DNA of 64,000 nt from Cryptomeria japonica (taxonomy: Eukaryota > Streptophyta > Pinopsida > Cupressales > Cupressaceae). The notes under the pieces were generated by a model. It ran no database searches. It saw only the letters and a list, made by a program, of their open reading frames with translations, and was not told where the DNA came from. This document shows, in pieces, positions 13,101 to 22,481 of the stretch. The position numbers were made by a program, and so were the translations under genes. The stretch covers positions 378,704,400-378,768,399 of the forward strand of contig NC_081407.1 in the NCBI RefSeq assembly GCF_030272615.1. The letters are read 5' to 3'. Numbering within the stretch: the stretch's first letter is position 1; each line of letters starts with the position of its first letter.

Positions 13101-14039
13101 ACACAATAAAAGAACAAAAGAGGCATTGCGAATCAAAGTTGCCGAAATTCAACAAGAGGACTACTATTCCACAGATTCTAATGAGTGGGAATGGGGTTCA
13201 GACAAATCCTCCAGTGACTATGAGCTCACCGAGACATTCAGAGAACCAGATGAACCCACAAAAGAGGAGGAATTTTACAAAAAGTTCAGAGTTGGTCAAG
13301 AAGCAACCCATAAGGATCCCGCATAGTCTTCGTTTCAAGGTCCTAGGTTGAAATCACATAGGATGAGGACACTTGTCCCTGAAGGCGCTACTAGTGACGA
13401 TAATTTGGATTTTCTCGCGATCGAAACTAATGAGGAGAGTGCCATCGATGACCTCGACGATTGTCTTGACATACCTGAATATAACCACATCTTCACTCTT
13501 CGCTCTGCAAACTCTAAAAACACTAAAGAACGTCCCCTTGTTCACCCCCAACTCATTGACTGGGATCATGAAGGACCAGCACAATTTGATACATTTCAAA
13601 ATGACGAAGCTATTATCGACTATCTTGGCATACGAGATAATCTTCCCCCTGGAGACCACAAAGCAGGATACACCATAGAACTCAATAACATGGCATATTT
13701 TGGTGAGGGTGTCGGGCCTTCTAGTCGCAAAAATGTGAAAATAAGAACAAATCAAGGGTCTTATGGCGAAAACCACACTGTGACGCTATCTGACTCCAAA
13801 AAAGTAAAAAGAAAGGACGTATCTAAGGGCGAAAACCTCTCTGAGGCACTCGAAGATGGAAGGCTCGACATTCTCCCAGCATCATATGAGGAAAAATCAT
13901 CCATGTTGGTAAAGGAGACTATAAAGACAAAAATTGGTACGGAAGAAGTTCCACACAACATATTCCTGGCTCAATCCTTGACAGAGTTTGAGAGGGCAAA
14001 ATTCATAAGCTTCTTCAAGGAACGACAAATCAACTTTGC

Positions 14040-15370
14040 ATGGTCATACGCTGATATGCCTGGATTAGATCCGGATTTGGTAATGCATCATTTGACAGTC
14101 AAACCGGGGGCAAAGCCAGTGAAACAGAAATTAAGGAAAATGCACCTGCAAGTGGCATTACTAGTCAAGGCAGAGCTGGAAAAATTATTGGATGTCAGTT
14201 TCATACGCCCAATTGATTATCCCGAATGGATCTCCAATCTAGTACCTGTCAGTAAACCAGATCGCAGCATAAGGATATGTACAGATTTCAGAGACATCAA
14301 CAAAGCCTGTCCGAAAGATGACTTCCCATTACCAAACATTGACTTGATCATTGATCTCATAGCAGGTCATGAAATGCTATCTTTAATGGATGGATTTTCT
14401 GGATATAATCAAATCAGGATTGCGCCTAAAGATCAACATAAAACATCATTCACTTGTCCATGCGGAACCTTCTGTTGGAATGTCATGCCTTTTGGGCTGA
14501 AAAATGCAGGCGCTACTTATCAAAGAGCGATGACCACTATTTTTCATGATCTCATGCACATAACAGTGGAAGATTATGTTGATGATCTCTTGGGAAAATC
14601 AATAGACAGAGATACACACTTGGACATACTTTCAGTTGTCTTTGATCGGCTGGAAAAATACAAAGTAAGATTAAATCCAAAGAAATGTGTCTTTGGACTA
14701 ACCTCAGGGAAGCTCCTAGGATTCATTGTGTCTAAAAGAGGAATCGAGGCCGATCCAGCAAAAGTCAAGGCTATCTTGGACATGCCGCCACCGAGGAATA
14801 TCAGTCAACTTTGATCTTTACAAGGGAGACTCCAATCCATACGAAGTTTCATAGCACAACTTGCAGATAAGTGTAATCCTTTCCAGCACCTGCTACACAA
14901 AAACATCAAGTTCAAATGGGATGAGAACTGTCAACAGGCTTTTCAGGCGCTCAAAGACTATCTTTTGAACCCACTAGTTTTGATGCCACCAATTCTAGAT
15001 CAACCTTTGTTACTCTACATATCAGCTACTCCAACGGCACTGGGGGCACTCTTAGCACAACAAATACCTAACTACAAGGAAAAAGTAGTATACTATATCA
15101 GTCGCACACTGGTGGGATATGAGCTAAATTACACACCAATCGAGCGTGCCTGTCTCGCTGTGGTCTTTGCTTCACTAAAATCACGCCATTATATGCTCAC
15201 TCACAAGACTAAGTTGATTGCCAGAATTGATCCACTAAAATATCTTCTCAACAAAGCTACACTTACTGGGCGGCTGGCCAAGTGGGTAATGATTCTGAGT
15301 GAATTTGACATCGAGTACGTAGACAGAAAAGCAATAAAAGGACAAGAAATTGCAGATCAATTGGCAGATG
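14040..15370 (+). pseudogene. Reverse transcriptase and gypsy RNase H region of element 2
   Basis: The RT would copy element RNA into DNA. Seen in order: ICTDFRDINKACPKDDFPLP, LMDGFSGYNQIRI (first catalytic Asp), MPFGLKNAGATYQ and YVDD at 14575-14586 carrying the catalytic Asp pair. The thumb and connection follow, interrupted by TGA at 14812. The gypsy-type RNase H follows with LLLYISATPTALGALL near 15006-15056, VYYISRTLVGYELNYTPIER, and the LAKWVMILSEFDIEYV end. In this family the first RNase H is typically degenerate and a second follows, as here. Confidence 0.9.
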
Positions 15371-15439
15371 CTCCCATGATAGATGATGTTCCTCTACAGT
15401 CAGAATTTCCAGATGAAGCAATTTTAACAATATCACATG

Positions 15440-15830
15440 TGAAGCCATGGCAACTATACTTTGATGGCTCATACACACAGCATGGAGCAGGAGCGGGTAT
15501 TCTCTTTATAACTCCCCAAGGCGATTCTATACCAAAGTCATACCGCTTATCATTTCCTTGCACCAACAATATAGCGGAATATGAGGCATTAACAACTGGA
15601 TTAAGAATTGCAGTTCAATGGAAGATCTAAGAACTTCGCGTTTTTGGGGATTCTCAACTGGTCATCCGTCAAGAAACTGATGATTACCAAACAAAAGATG
15701 AAAAATTAATGCCTTACAAACAAATGGTGGATGATTTGAAACAACATTTCACTAAGATAGATTTTGAGCAGATACCGAGAGAGCATAATCGTGCTGCAGA
15801 TGCCATGGCTACAATCGCTTCACTAATTGA
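15440..15830 (+). pseudogene. Second (archaeal-type) RNase H of element 2
   Basis: A second RNase H lies between the gypsy RNase H and integrase. Its acidic motifs are visible: YFDGSYTQHGAGAG, NNIAEYEAL, FGDSQLV and NRAADAMA. This extra domain marks the Tat group of plant Ty3/gypsy elements. A TAA at 15628 falls between the second and third motifs. It would remove RNA template during plus-strand synthesis. Confidence 0.85.
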
Positions 15831-16089
15831 CCTGCCTCAAAACGAAACCTGCTATGAGTTTCTGGTAGACAACCTATTGGTTCCTTCATATGAGATCACT
15901 CCTACTGAAATGATATGCGTTGTCGGTCCCGAATCTCAGTTATATGGTTCCATATTCACATACCTTCACGATAATATCTTGCCTCCTGATCTATCAAACA
16001 ACCAATGCCGCACCTTCATTCGTCAATCCTCTCGATATGTCATTCTAACCGATATCCTATACCGACGAGGTCTAGATGGCACTCTTCTT

Positions 16090-17196
16090 AGATGTTTAGA
16101 AAGCGACGAAGCTCAGATTGCATTACGTGAAGTGCATGAAGGGATATGTGGTCCGCATACTCGTGGTCCTATCTTGGCCAAGAAACTCATCAGGATTGGA
16201 TATTATTGGCCCAATATGGAAAAGGAATCATATCAGTTTGTCAAGAAATGTAAGCAATGTCAAATTCATGGAGACCTCATACATGCACCAGCACAAAAAC
16301 TACAACCACTTACGTCTCCTTGGCCCTTTTGTCAGTGGGGACTCGATCTCATAGGCAAGATTCACCCTCCTTCTTCCAATGGTCATAAATTCATTATCAC
16401 AGCCACAGAGTATTTCACAAAATGGATTGAAGCCATACCTCTCACACAAGTCACTGGGAAACAAATTGCTACCTTCATCCTGAACTACATCATTTGCCGA
16501 TATGGTATTCCTGATTCCATTATTACTGATAACGGGCGTCCCTTCAAAAATCAGGATGTTCGTGAACTCTATGACCACTTCCATATCTCTCATCGTTTCT
16601 CCACACCATATTACCCCCAAGGTAATGGCCAAGCTGAGGCGTCTGATAAAACAATTCTTAAAATCCTCAAAAAGACAGTCGATGACGCTGGCCGTAACTG
16701 GCATATCCAACTCAATCCAGCACTTTGGGCCTATCGCACAAGTGTCCGCACACCTACAGGAGCTACACCATATTCACTTGTCTACGGCGCTGAAGCCATC
16801 TTGCCTATTGAGGTCGAGTTACCCTCTTTACGGGTCTCTTTGCAAAACATCATCACTGATGAAGATTACAGAGTCTCTCGCTTACAAGAACTAGAACTGC
16901 TCAATGAACGGAGACAAACTGCTTTTAATCATCTTAAGGCTTACCAATAGTGAATGAGTCGCAGCTACAATCACAAAGTCAAGCCTCGCACATTTGAGGT
17001 AGGTGACTTAGTCCTCAGAGAGAACCCCAAGAATCAGCAAGACAGAGAGAAGAAGGGCAAGTTTGAACCAAACTGGCTTGGTCCCTACATTATTACAGCA
17101 GCATATGGATCTGGTGCATATCAGCTCTCAACTACAGAAGGTGAACCCTTGGAGGATCCTATCAACAACATGCACCTTCGCAGGTTCTACACATAA
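16090..17196 (+). pseudogene. Integrase region of element 2
   Basis: The integrase would insert cDNA into chromosomes. The HHCC zinc finger is visible (HEGICGPH then CKQC, about 16135-16265). The DDE core follows: WGLDLIGKI, ITDNGRPF and GNGQAEASDKTI, so all three acidic residues are present. The C-terminal WLGPYIITAAYGSGAY (about 17072-17120) resembles the GPY/F module, and no chromodomain follows. Adjacent stops at 16948 and 16951 break the protein between core and C-terminal module. Confidence 0.9.
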
Positions 17197-18774
17197 TTTT
17201 CTGGAATATCCTAATTCAAAAAATACAAAAAAAAAAAAAAATTTCAAAAATACAAAAAAAAAAAAAAAAATCAAAAATTTCAAAAATACAAAAAAATTAT
17301 AAAATAAAAAAAATCGTCACTTGGTGAAAACCTGGCAAACAGGCACCTTGTGACACAAAAAAATTGAAAAATTCAAAAAAGTAAAGAGAAATAATTTCGT
17401 CCAATGGTGAAAACCACTTCGGTGGCGCCTTGGGCAAGTACCATGGTGAAAACAGATCCCTTTTTACATCCCTTTCCATCCATAATAAATCAGATCCTAT
17501 CTGTGGCTAAGGCAAAATCCTACGTCTAGTGATGGGTGTGGAACTGAGAACATCACATGTTTTGAGGAGTATAGTTTCTTCCAGCTTCCTTCAGTCTATC
17601 TGCGCACAATCCGCAATAAAGCAGCATTTGCATCACAGATCCGCAATAAAATTTCATCTTCTCCGGAATAAAGTATCAGTTTCATGGATTCAGTCAGTTT
17701 CAAATGAGACACAGTAGCAACAATGAGCTTCAATAAAATCAAATCTTTCAACAGACTCAGACAACATATGGTTCAGTGCTATCTATCCTTTTTGTGAAAG
17801 TGAACATTGTGACCACAATCGAATAAGACTTAAACAAGTGACAAGAGACACTAAACTTGAGGACTACAGTGGATGTTGGTGTCGAGTCTTGGTTTTCTTT
17901 TGATTTTATCTTTTAGTGACATGTCTTTTAGCTTTTCCAGGATGTCTTTTGACTAGAGATTCTATCTCCAGGATGTCTTTGACTAGAAAGGCGAGGATGG
18001 GGTATCGTCACCTATTTGCATTTGCTGTCTGTGGATTGTCTCTTAGTAATGCTATGATTTGTCCAAGGATATGAGGACACTGTGAGTCTAGTATGAACTG
18101 GGGCATTCCTTGTTTGTGATTGTCTTACCTCCATGCAAACAGGTACAATGACTTTCTGGGTCGAACAAATGCCTCGATTGTCATAACCTATCTTGCCATA
18201 ATAAAGCTCAATGATGATAATGAACAAGAAGCTCTTTCACGTTCATATCTTCTGTCTTCCATCCCCCTTTCTTCATTGACTTCCATCATCCTTCTCGAGT
18301 CCGCGTAGCCTGCTATCACATGACTGAGTATAATGACACACCAAAAACACTTGCATTTCATATAGTTACACCTACATCACCACATATAAGCATTTCAGAT
18401 ATCACAATTGCATCACATCCTGCATACAACATATGTTAGCACATCTTACATTTTCATCAGGTAAATAATCATTTGCATTATCATATTCATTTGCATTACA
18501 TACATTCACATTTGCATCATGCATCACATCTAAAACATAAAAGAACAAAAATATTGCATTGCATCTATCACATAAAACATACATCATCGAAGCATACATC
18601 ACAAAAGGTACACATGCATATAGCTGCCGCAAAAATGATGAATCATCTCTCATATATAATCAAATGTGTCATGATACAATGATGTCAAAAGAATTATATG
18701 GCTACAAAATCACCCGCAAGTGTCTACAATACAAAAATGGTACATATACTGATACAAAGGGGAGCTCTCTATGG
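17197..18774 (+). other. Element 2 tail between pol and the antisense gene
   Basis: Non-coding. An A-rich stretch (17220-17310) follows the pol stop, then the hairpin modules. The block GCTCAATGATGATAA (18206-18220) recurs in the tails of element 3 (27549) and of the minus-strand element (50840). About 18410-18600 is rich in CATTTGCAT-like words. I see no gene. Confidence 0.7.
17316..17453 (+). other. Post-pol hairpin modules, element 2
   Basis: Module A (17323-17347) reads GGTG, spacer, CCTG/CAGG around GCAAA, then CACC, giving full Watson-Crick pairing of GGTG with CACC. It sits in a 39-nt hairpin with GTCAC/GTGAC ends (17316-17354). Module B (17406-17429) has CCAC/GTGG around TTCG, then CGCC. 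A third GGTGAAAAC begins at 17445 and is cut by the ~165-170-bp deletion relative to element 1. Between A and B the sequence is low-complexity A-rich DNA. Confidence 0.7.
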
Positions 18775-20757
18775 CTATGATGAACTCCCTCTCTCGGAGC
18801 CGCCTGGCCTCGACGGAGGCTGAGCTGTAGAAGGACCCACTCCAGGATCACCTTGCCTATCTGGTAGTGGTGGAGGACCCATGACCCCACCACTAGATGT
18901 CTGCCTCCTCCGACTCCCTTCCGTAGCCATCGCTGTCCGCGATGGTCTATGGAAGCTCCTCGCTCGCTGATCCGCTGGCACTGCACCATAGTACAGGTCT
19001 CTCCAGTAGCCAATCTCCTCACCGGCTCGCAGCACATATGCGTAGCCTGCCCCTGCGTCCTCTGCCGCCTGCCTCCTTACCCTCAGAGCTGTCTCAGCCT
19101 CAGTATATCGCTGAATGGCCTGATCCCTCTCTCGCTCTGTATCTCGGAGCTTGATCCTGAGGCGATCCCTCTCCCGCTCCAACTCCTGGATCTCGTCTGC
19201 CTGGCCCTGGCAGATCTCTCACAGCTCTAACAGCTCATCCTCCTCAGGATCTCCACCCTCAACCTCTTCCTATGGCTCTCCCTCTGTAGGTGCCTGTATC
19301 TGTGCCTCCCCCTGTACCTGTCTGGGTGCCTGAACCGTTGCCTGTCTCTGTACATGTCTGGGTGCCTGCACCTGTCTTTGTACCTGTGCCTGTACTGGCA
19401 CCTGTCTCTGCACCTGTCCCTACCTCTGTCCCTGTGCTGCTGGTACCTGCAGGGGCAATCCACCTCGCCCCCTCACTACCTGGGCTGGTCCCTCCTGTCC
19501 TCCCTCCCTCCGAGGTGCCACTCTCCTCTCTCCCACTACTCCCCTCTGCCTTCGTCGGCCCCTACCTCCATCCCCTCCATCATCATCATCATCATCCCCT
19601 CCAACCTCCCCCTCCAGCAGCTCTCCCGGATCTGTCAACCGTGGAAACGGATGCTCTGCCCAATATACAGCGTACTCTGCATCCATACCTGCATCCTCAA
19701 CCTCTGGCCACATATCCCAGGGTAATGGCATCATCTCTATCAGCTGTGTGACGGCCTGATCATACGATAATAATGGCCCGAACTATGCCTGATCCCTGAC
19801 TGTACGGGCATACATACCCGAGCCTCGCGGCATCCTCTGGATCCGGCCGAACTATCTGCCTACCCTGTCAACCAGCTGTCTCTCCAAAATGTAGGGCATT
19901 CGCCCAATCAGATATCTGCTCCTGAATGTATACGACAGCTCCACTGCATCATCCTCCCACTCCTCGCACCCCAGGTACGGCCTCCAGATGACTGTGTCAA
20001 TATCATCTATAACACGCCTCCAGTGCTCCAGCCGGCCAATCCGAGGCTGTGACGTAATCATATCATAGAGGTGTACAAAGCTCCGTCCATGCCCTCTACC
20101 TCTAAAGTGAATCGGTCGTGTGATAGGAAGGTGCTCATATGCCCACACCTGTAGGAGTGTCACTCCACAGCCCAGTCCCACTGATCCGTGATAAACGAAC
20201 TGATGCAGCTCATAGTATAAATGTGCCAAGACACATGGCCCCCATGCATATCTGGTGTGCTCAGTCACCAATGTCTCCAGTGCTCCTCCCCAGCCCACTG
20301 CCAACCCCCGTGTCGCCCTGTCTAGACACAGGAAACCATTGATAACTCCTCCAATCACAGCTGGCAAAGCTAGTCCTATTACGGTCATGGTATCCCACGC
20401 CACATGCCCTGCTCTCATCTCTAGCTCGGGATCCTGGAACACCCGTCTCAGCGCCTCCCTGTCTCCGTCACGATCGTATGGGATCAACTCTCCATCGATC
20501 GGTATTCGTAGAATCCGGTATACATCCTCGAGGGTCACTGTCATCTCCCCCATCGGTAAGTGAAACGTACAAGTCTCTGAGTGCCATCTCTTAGCCAGCG
20601 CAGTTAGCAAACCCATGTTTGCCCGAAACTCAGGCACGTACAGCACATGTCTCAAACCCATCTCCTCGATGGCAGCTCTGTCCTCGAGCGACAACTCAGG
20701 TCGCAACCTCTGCGTCGACGGGAATCTCTCCCGTGACTCTAGCATTGGCAAATACTC

Positions 20758-21303
20758 CTGCAGTCAAACAACTGAATGATGTCAGTTATAGTGGCATTCA
20801 CTGTTTATCACAAAATGCTACTCGCTATCTAAATGCATATGGCTATCTACCCTAGTGACACTCACTATTCATCACAAAGTGTTGCTATTTATCCTAGTGG
20901 TACTCCCTGTTCATCACAAAGTACTACGTGTGTGACACTCCCTATTGATCACAAAGTGTTACTCACATTTGCACTCCCTGTTCATCACAAAGTGCTGCTC
21001 ATATTTTAGTACTCTCTGTTCATCACAAAGTACTTTATCTTGGTACTCGCTATTCATCACAAAGTGCTTTGATCTATCCTAGTCTTCCTAGAGGGCCTGC
21101 TTGAGTGTATCCTCTCAGTAGCTTATCCAATCGACAACATATGTTCATCATAGAACTGTCGATTTGACATAGAAGATGCAAATTCATACTTTTCAAACGC
21201 AAACACGCTTACATGACATAAACATGCATTTATTACATTACCTAGCATGCATTAATGACAACAATAAATGCATCAAAGTACAAGGAGGTTTTGTGGTACT
21301 TAC
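20758..21303 (-). other. Predicted intron of the PMD gene
   Basis: The donor is GTAAGT starting at 21303 on the minus strand, preceded by GAGCTA; the acceptor is TGACTGCAG ending at 20758. Length is 546 bp. Splicing joins ATG-initiated exon 1 to exon 2 in phase 0. Prediction from consensus sites only. Confidence 0.6.
20780..21072 (+). repeat. ~40-bp minisatellite within the PMD intron
   Basis: About seven variants of a unit with core TTCATCACAAAGTGCT (final bases GTACT or GTGTT in some) recur every ~35-60 bp. The units differ by point changes and spacer length. They lie wholly inside the predicted intron on the opposite strand. Confidence 0.75.
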
Positions 21304-21663
21304 TAGCTCTCCTACCTCTGCTGGCCTCTAGAATCGGTGAACGCGATCAAATCTATGAACCAAGGCCATCGCTGCTGACTGCTGCTGCTCTATTTTCGCT
21401 CTGCACTCTGCTCTCGTGGATGTATAGATGACAATGAGGATGTATTTTCCCCCGTGGTCTATCTTATAGACTACCCCTAGCCTTCGTTTCCCGAGTCAGT
21501 CTTCTTTATCCCGTGACTTTGTCACTTAATCCGGTCAGTTCATTCTAGCCTCTCTTTCTTATCGAGAGATTGTCTGCAATCTTTTCAGACATTTTCATCC
21601 AATCTCTCGAGGGGGCATATCATTCCCATCTTGGGGCAACTCTGTATCAGTTCATCTTATCTT

Positions 21664-21709
21664 CTTTGAAACAACGCGACAAGCCGCATTGTCTCAAAGA
21701 GGGGCAAAA
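21664..21709 (+). promoter_or_regulatory. Hairpin plus polypurine tract of element 2
   Basis: A 36-nt imperfect hairpin (21664-21699) has arms beginning CTTTGAAACAACGCG and ending GTCTCAAAG, with about 13 of 15 positions paired. Its 3' arm runs into the polypurine tract AAAGAGGGGCAAAA (21696-21709). The tract directly abuts the LTR at 21710 and would prime plus-strand DNA synthesis. The hairpin is an observation; a role is not established. Confidence 0.75.
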
Positions 21710-21734
21710 TGTAGACACCTAAAATTGTCATGTC

Positions 21735-21963
21735 TAATTAAATAAATATTTTATTTATTTAATTACCTAAGCCTAATTCTTCTATTAATTAAATAAATTT
21801 TTATTTATTTAATTAATTCATTTATCCTCTTCTAGCCTTATTTCTCATTTAAATAAATACATTTATTTATTTAAATTATCCCTTTCCTAAATTAAATAAA
21901 TATTTTTATTTATTTAATTATCTTATTCTTCTATTAATTAAATAAATCTTTATTTATTTAATT
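21735..21963. repeat. Five AT-rich palindromes in LTR U3
   Basis: Units of the form AATTAAATAAAT, short spacer, ATTTATTTAATT occur near 21735, 21785, 21848, 21893 and 21933, about 40-60 bp apart. Each can fold back on itself. Comparable AT palindromes are present in the LTRs at 28621 and 49768. Confidence 0.7.
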
Positions 21964-22128
21964 AGTTCATTATCTTTTTCTACACATGACACATGTCATT
22001 CATCTGTTAATTCCTACACTACCTACCTCTTTCATTATTTTGGTATTTCTTTTACCTACCCTCTAATCCTAGCCGACCTCTCTTTTTACACCTCTCAATC
22101 TTAACCCTCCATTTCTTATTGTGTCTTC

Positions 22129-22136
22129 TATTTAAG
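22129..22136 (+). promoter_or_regulatory. TATA-like box in element 2 LTR
   Basis: TATTTAAG lies about 420 bp into the LTR, at the place expected for the U3/R promoter. Assigned by motif and position only. Confidence 0.4.
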
Positions 22137-22481
22137 GAGATGCTTCCTTCATTGTCAAACCCTAATGACTAATGACTAATCTTGAAGACTTGGCTACACT
22201 ACGATCCTACTTGCAACCACATTCCGTTCTTTGTTGAGCTCTTGTGCATACAAAAATCTGAGAGCAAATATATCAAGCAAGATCAATGGAGATAGGAAGA
22301 ATGGAGATCAAAACCCTATTGGATATGTGATGGTATAATCTTTGTGATTTTGAGTTATTTGCATTGTCTTAGGTAATCTTCATATGTTATGGTGGATCTT
22401 TGTTCATTGTTAGGCTAGGGTTTAGTGGTTGAATTCATTTAGCCTTTCAATATTGTTATTATTGTTATCCATTTTCACCAT

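Larger units (their letters stand above)
9676..17196 (+). pseudogene. gag-pol: Tat-lineage Ty3/gypsy gag-pol, element 2 (six in-frame stops)
   Basis: A single plus-strand frame of 2,507 codons from ATG 9676 (MVETHLQKSRR) to TAA 17194-17196. Gag and Pol share the frame with no gap, so the ancestor probably made one polyprotein. Stops lie at 10480, 13324, 14812, 15628, 16948 and 16951. The first four and the last correspond to CAG, CAG, CGA, CAA and CGA in element 1; 16948 corresponds to AAG. None is shared with element 1, so the two copies decayed separately. There is no frameshift over 7.5 kb. The RT has a C where element 1 has W in its CPWGTF stretch. Domain positions are given in separate entries. 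Confidence 0.95.
9205..17946 (+). repeat. Right arm of giant inverted repeat (element 2)
   Basis: Mirror of 1-8915. The arm spans leader, gag-pol and the first ~750 bp of the tail; the match continues to the very first base of the window, so the true arm is longer. It lacks ~165-170 bp that element 1 has near 490-655, and the missing block begins inside hairpin module C. Confidence 0.95.
18775..21369 (-). pseudogene. Antisense plant mobile domain (PMD) gene carried by element 2
   Basis: Exon 1 (ATG at 21369 to 21304, 22 codons) joins in phase 0 to exon 2 (20757 to a TAG at 18775-18777). The PMD signature is clear at the start of exon 2: GLRHVLYVPEFRANMGL, LAKRWHSETCTFHLPMGEMT, VTLEDVYRILRIPIDG and a later WAYEHLPITRPI. 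After the domain come an Asp/Gly-rich acidic stretch, a Gln/Val-rich repeat segment (about 19250-19430), a coiled-coil-like Glu/Arg-rich helix (about 19110-19200) and a Pro/Ser tail. In-frame stops interrupt exon 1 (codon 14), the end of the PMD (about 19852) and the linker; the frame itself is kept. GC content is visibly higher than in the flanks. PMD proteins exist as host genes and as transposon cargo; here the position between pol and the 3' LTR, antisense, suggests element cargo. Confidence 0.8.
9130..22477 (+). mobile_element. Tat-lineage Ty3/gypsy retrotransposon, element 2, lacking a 5' LTR
   Basis: The element reads leader, gag-pol (9676-17196), structured tail, antisense PMD gene (21369 to 18775), hairpin plus polypurine tract (21664-21709) and a 3' LTR starting TGTAGACACC at 21710. 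No 5' LTR or primer-binding site lies upstream of gag; the leader instead runs into the inverted copy. Gene order gag-PR-RT-RNH-aRNH-INT and the antisense gene between pol and the 3' LTR fit the plant Tat lineage. The 3' end near 22477 is estimated from the point where element 3 pol homology begins. Confidence 0.85.
21710..22477 (+). repeat. 3' LTR of element 2
   Basis: The LTR starts TGTAGACACC directly after the polypurine tract. Its U3 holds five AT-rich palindromes (21735-21963). A TATA-like TATTTAAG lies at 22129-22136. The 3' end is approximate: it is placed near an ATTTTCA at 22471-22477, just before element 3 pol homology starts. Confidence 0.7.

Noticed and set aside
1-17946. The palindrome as a missing-adapter or assembly artefact
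   Set aside because: The arms differ at many positions, by a ~165-170-bp indel and by non-shared stop codons, so they are two different molecules. An artificial join of two real loci cannot be excluded without reads.
19290-19751. Plus-strand Pro/Val-rich open frame of 153 codons
   Set aside because: It is the antisense shadow of the Gln/Val-rich linker of the PMD gene and has no independent features.
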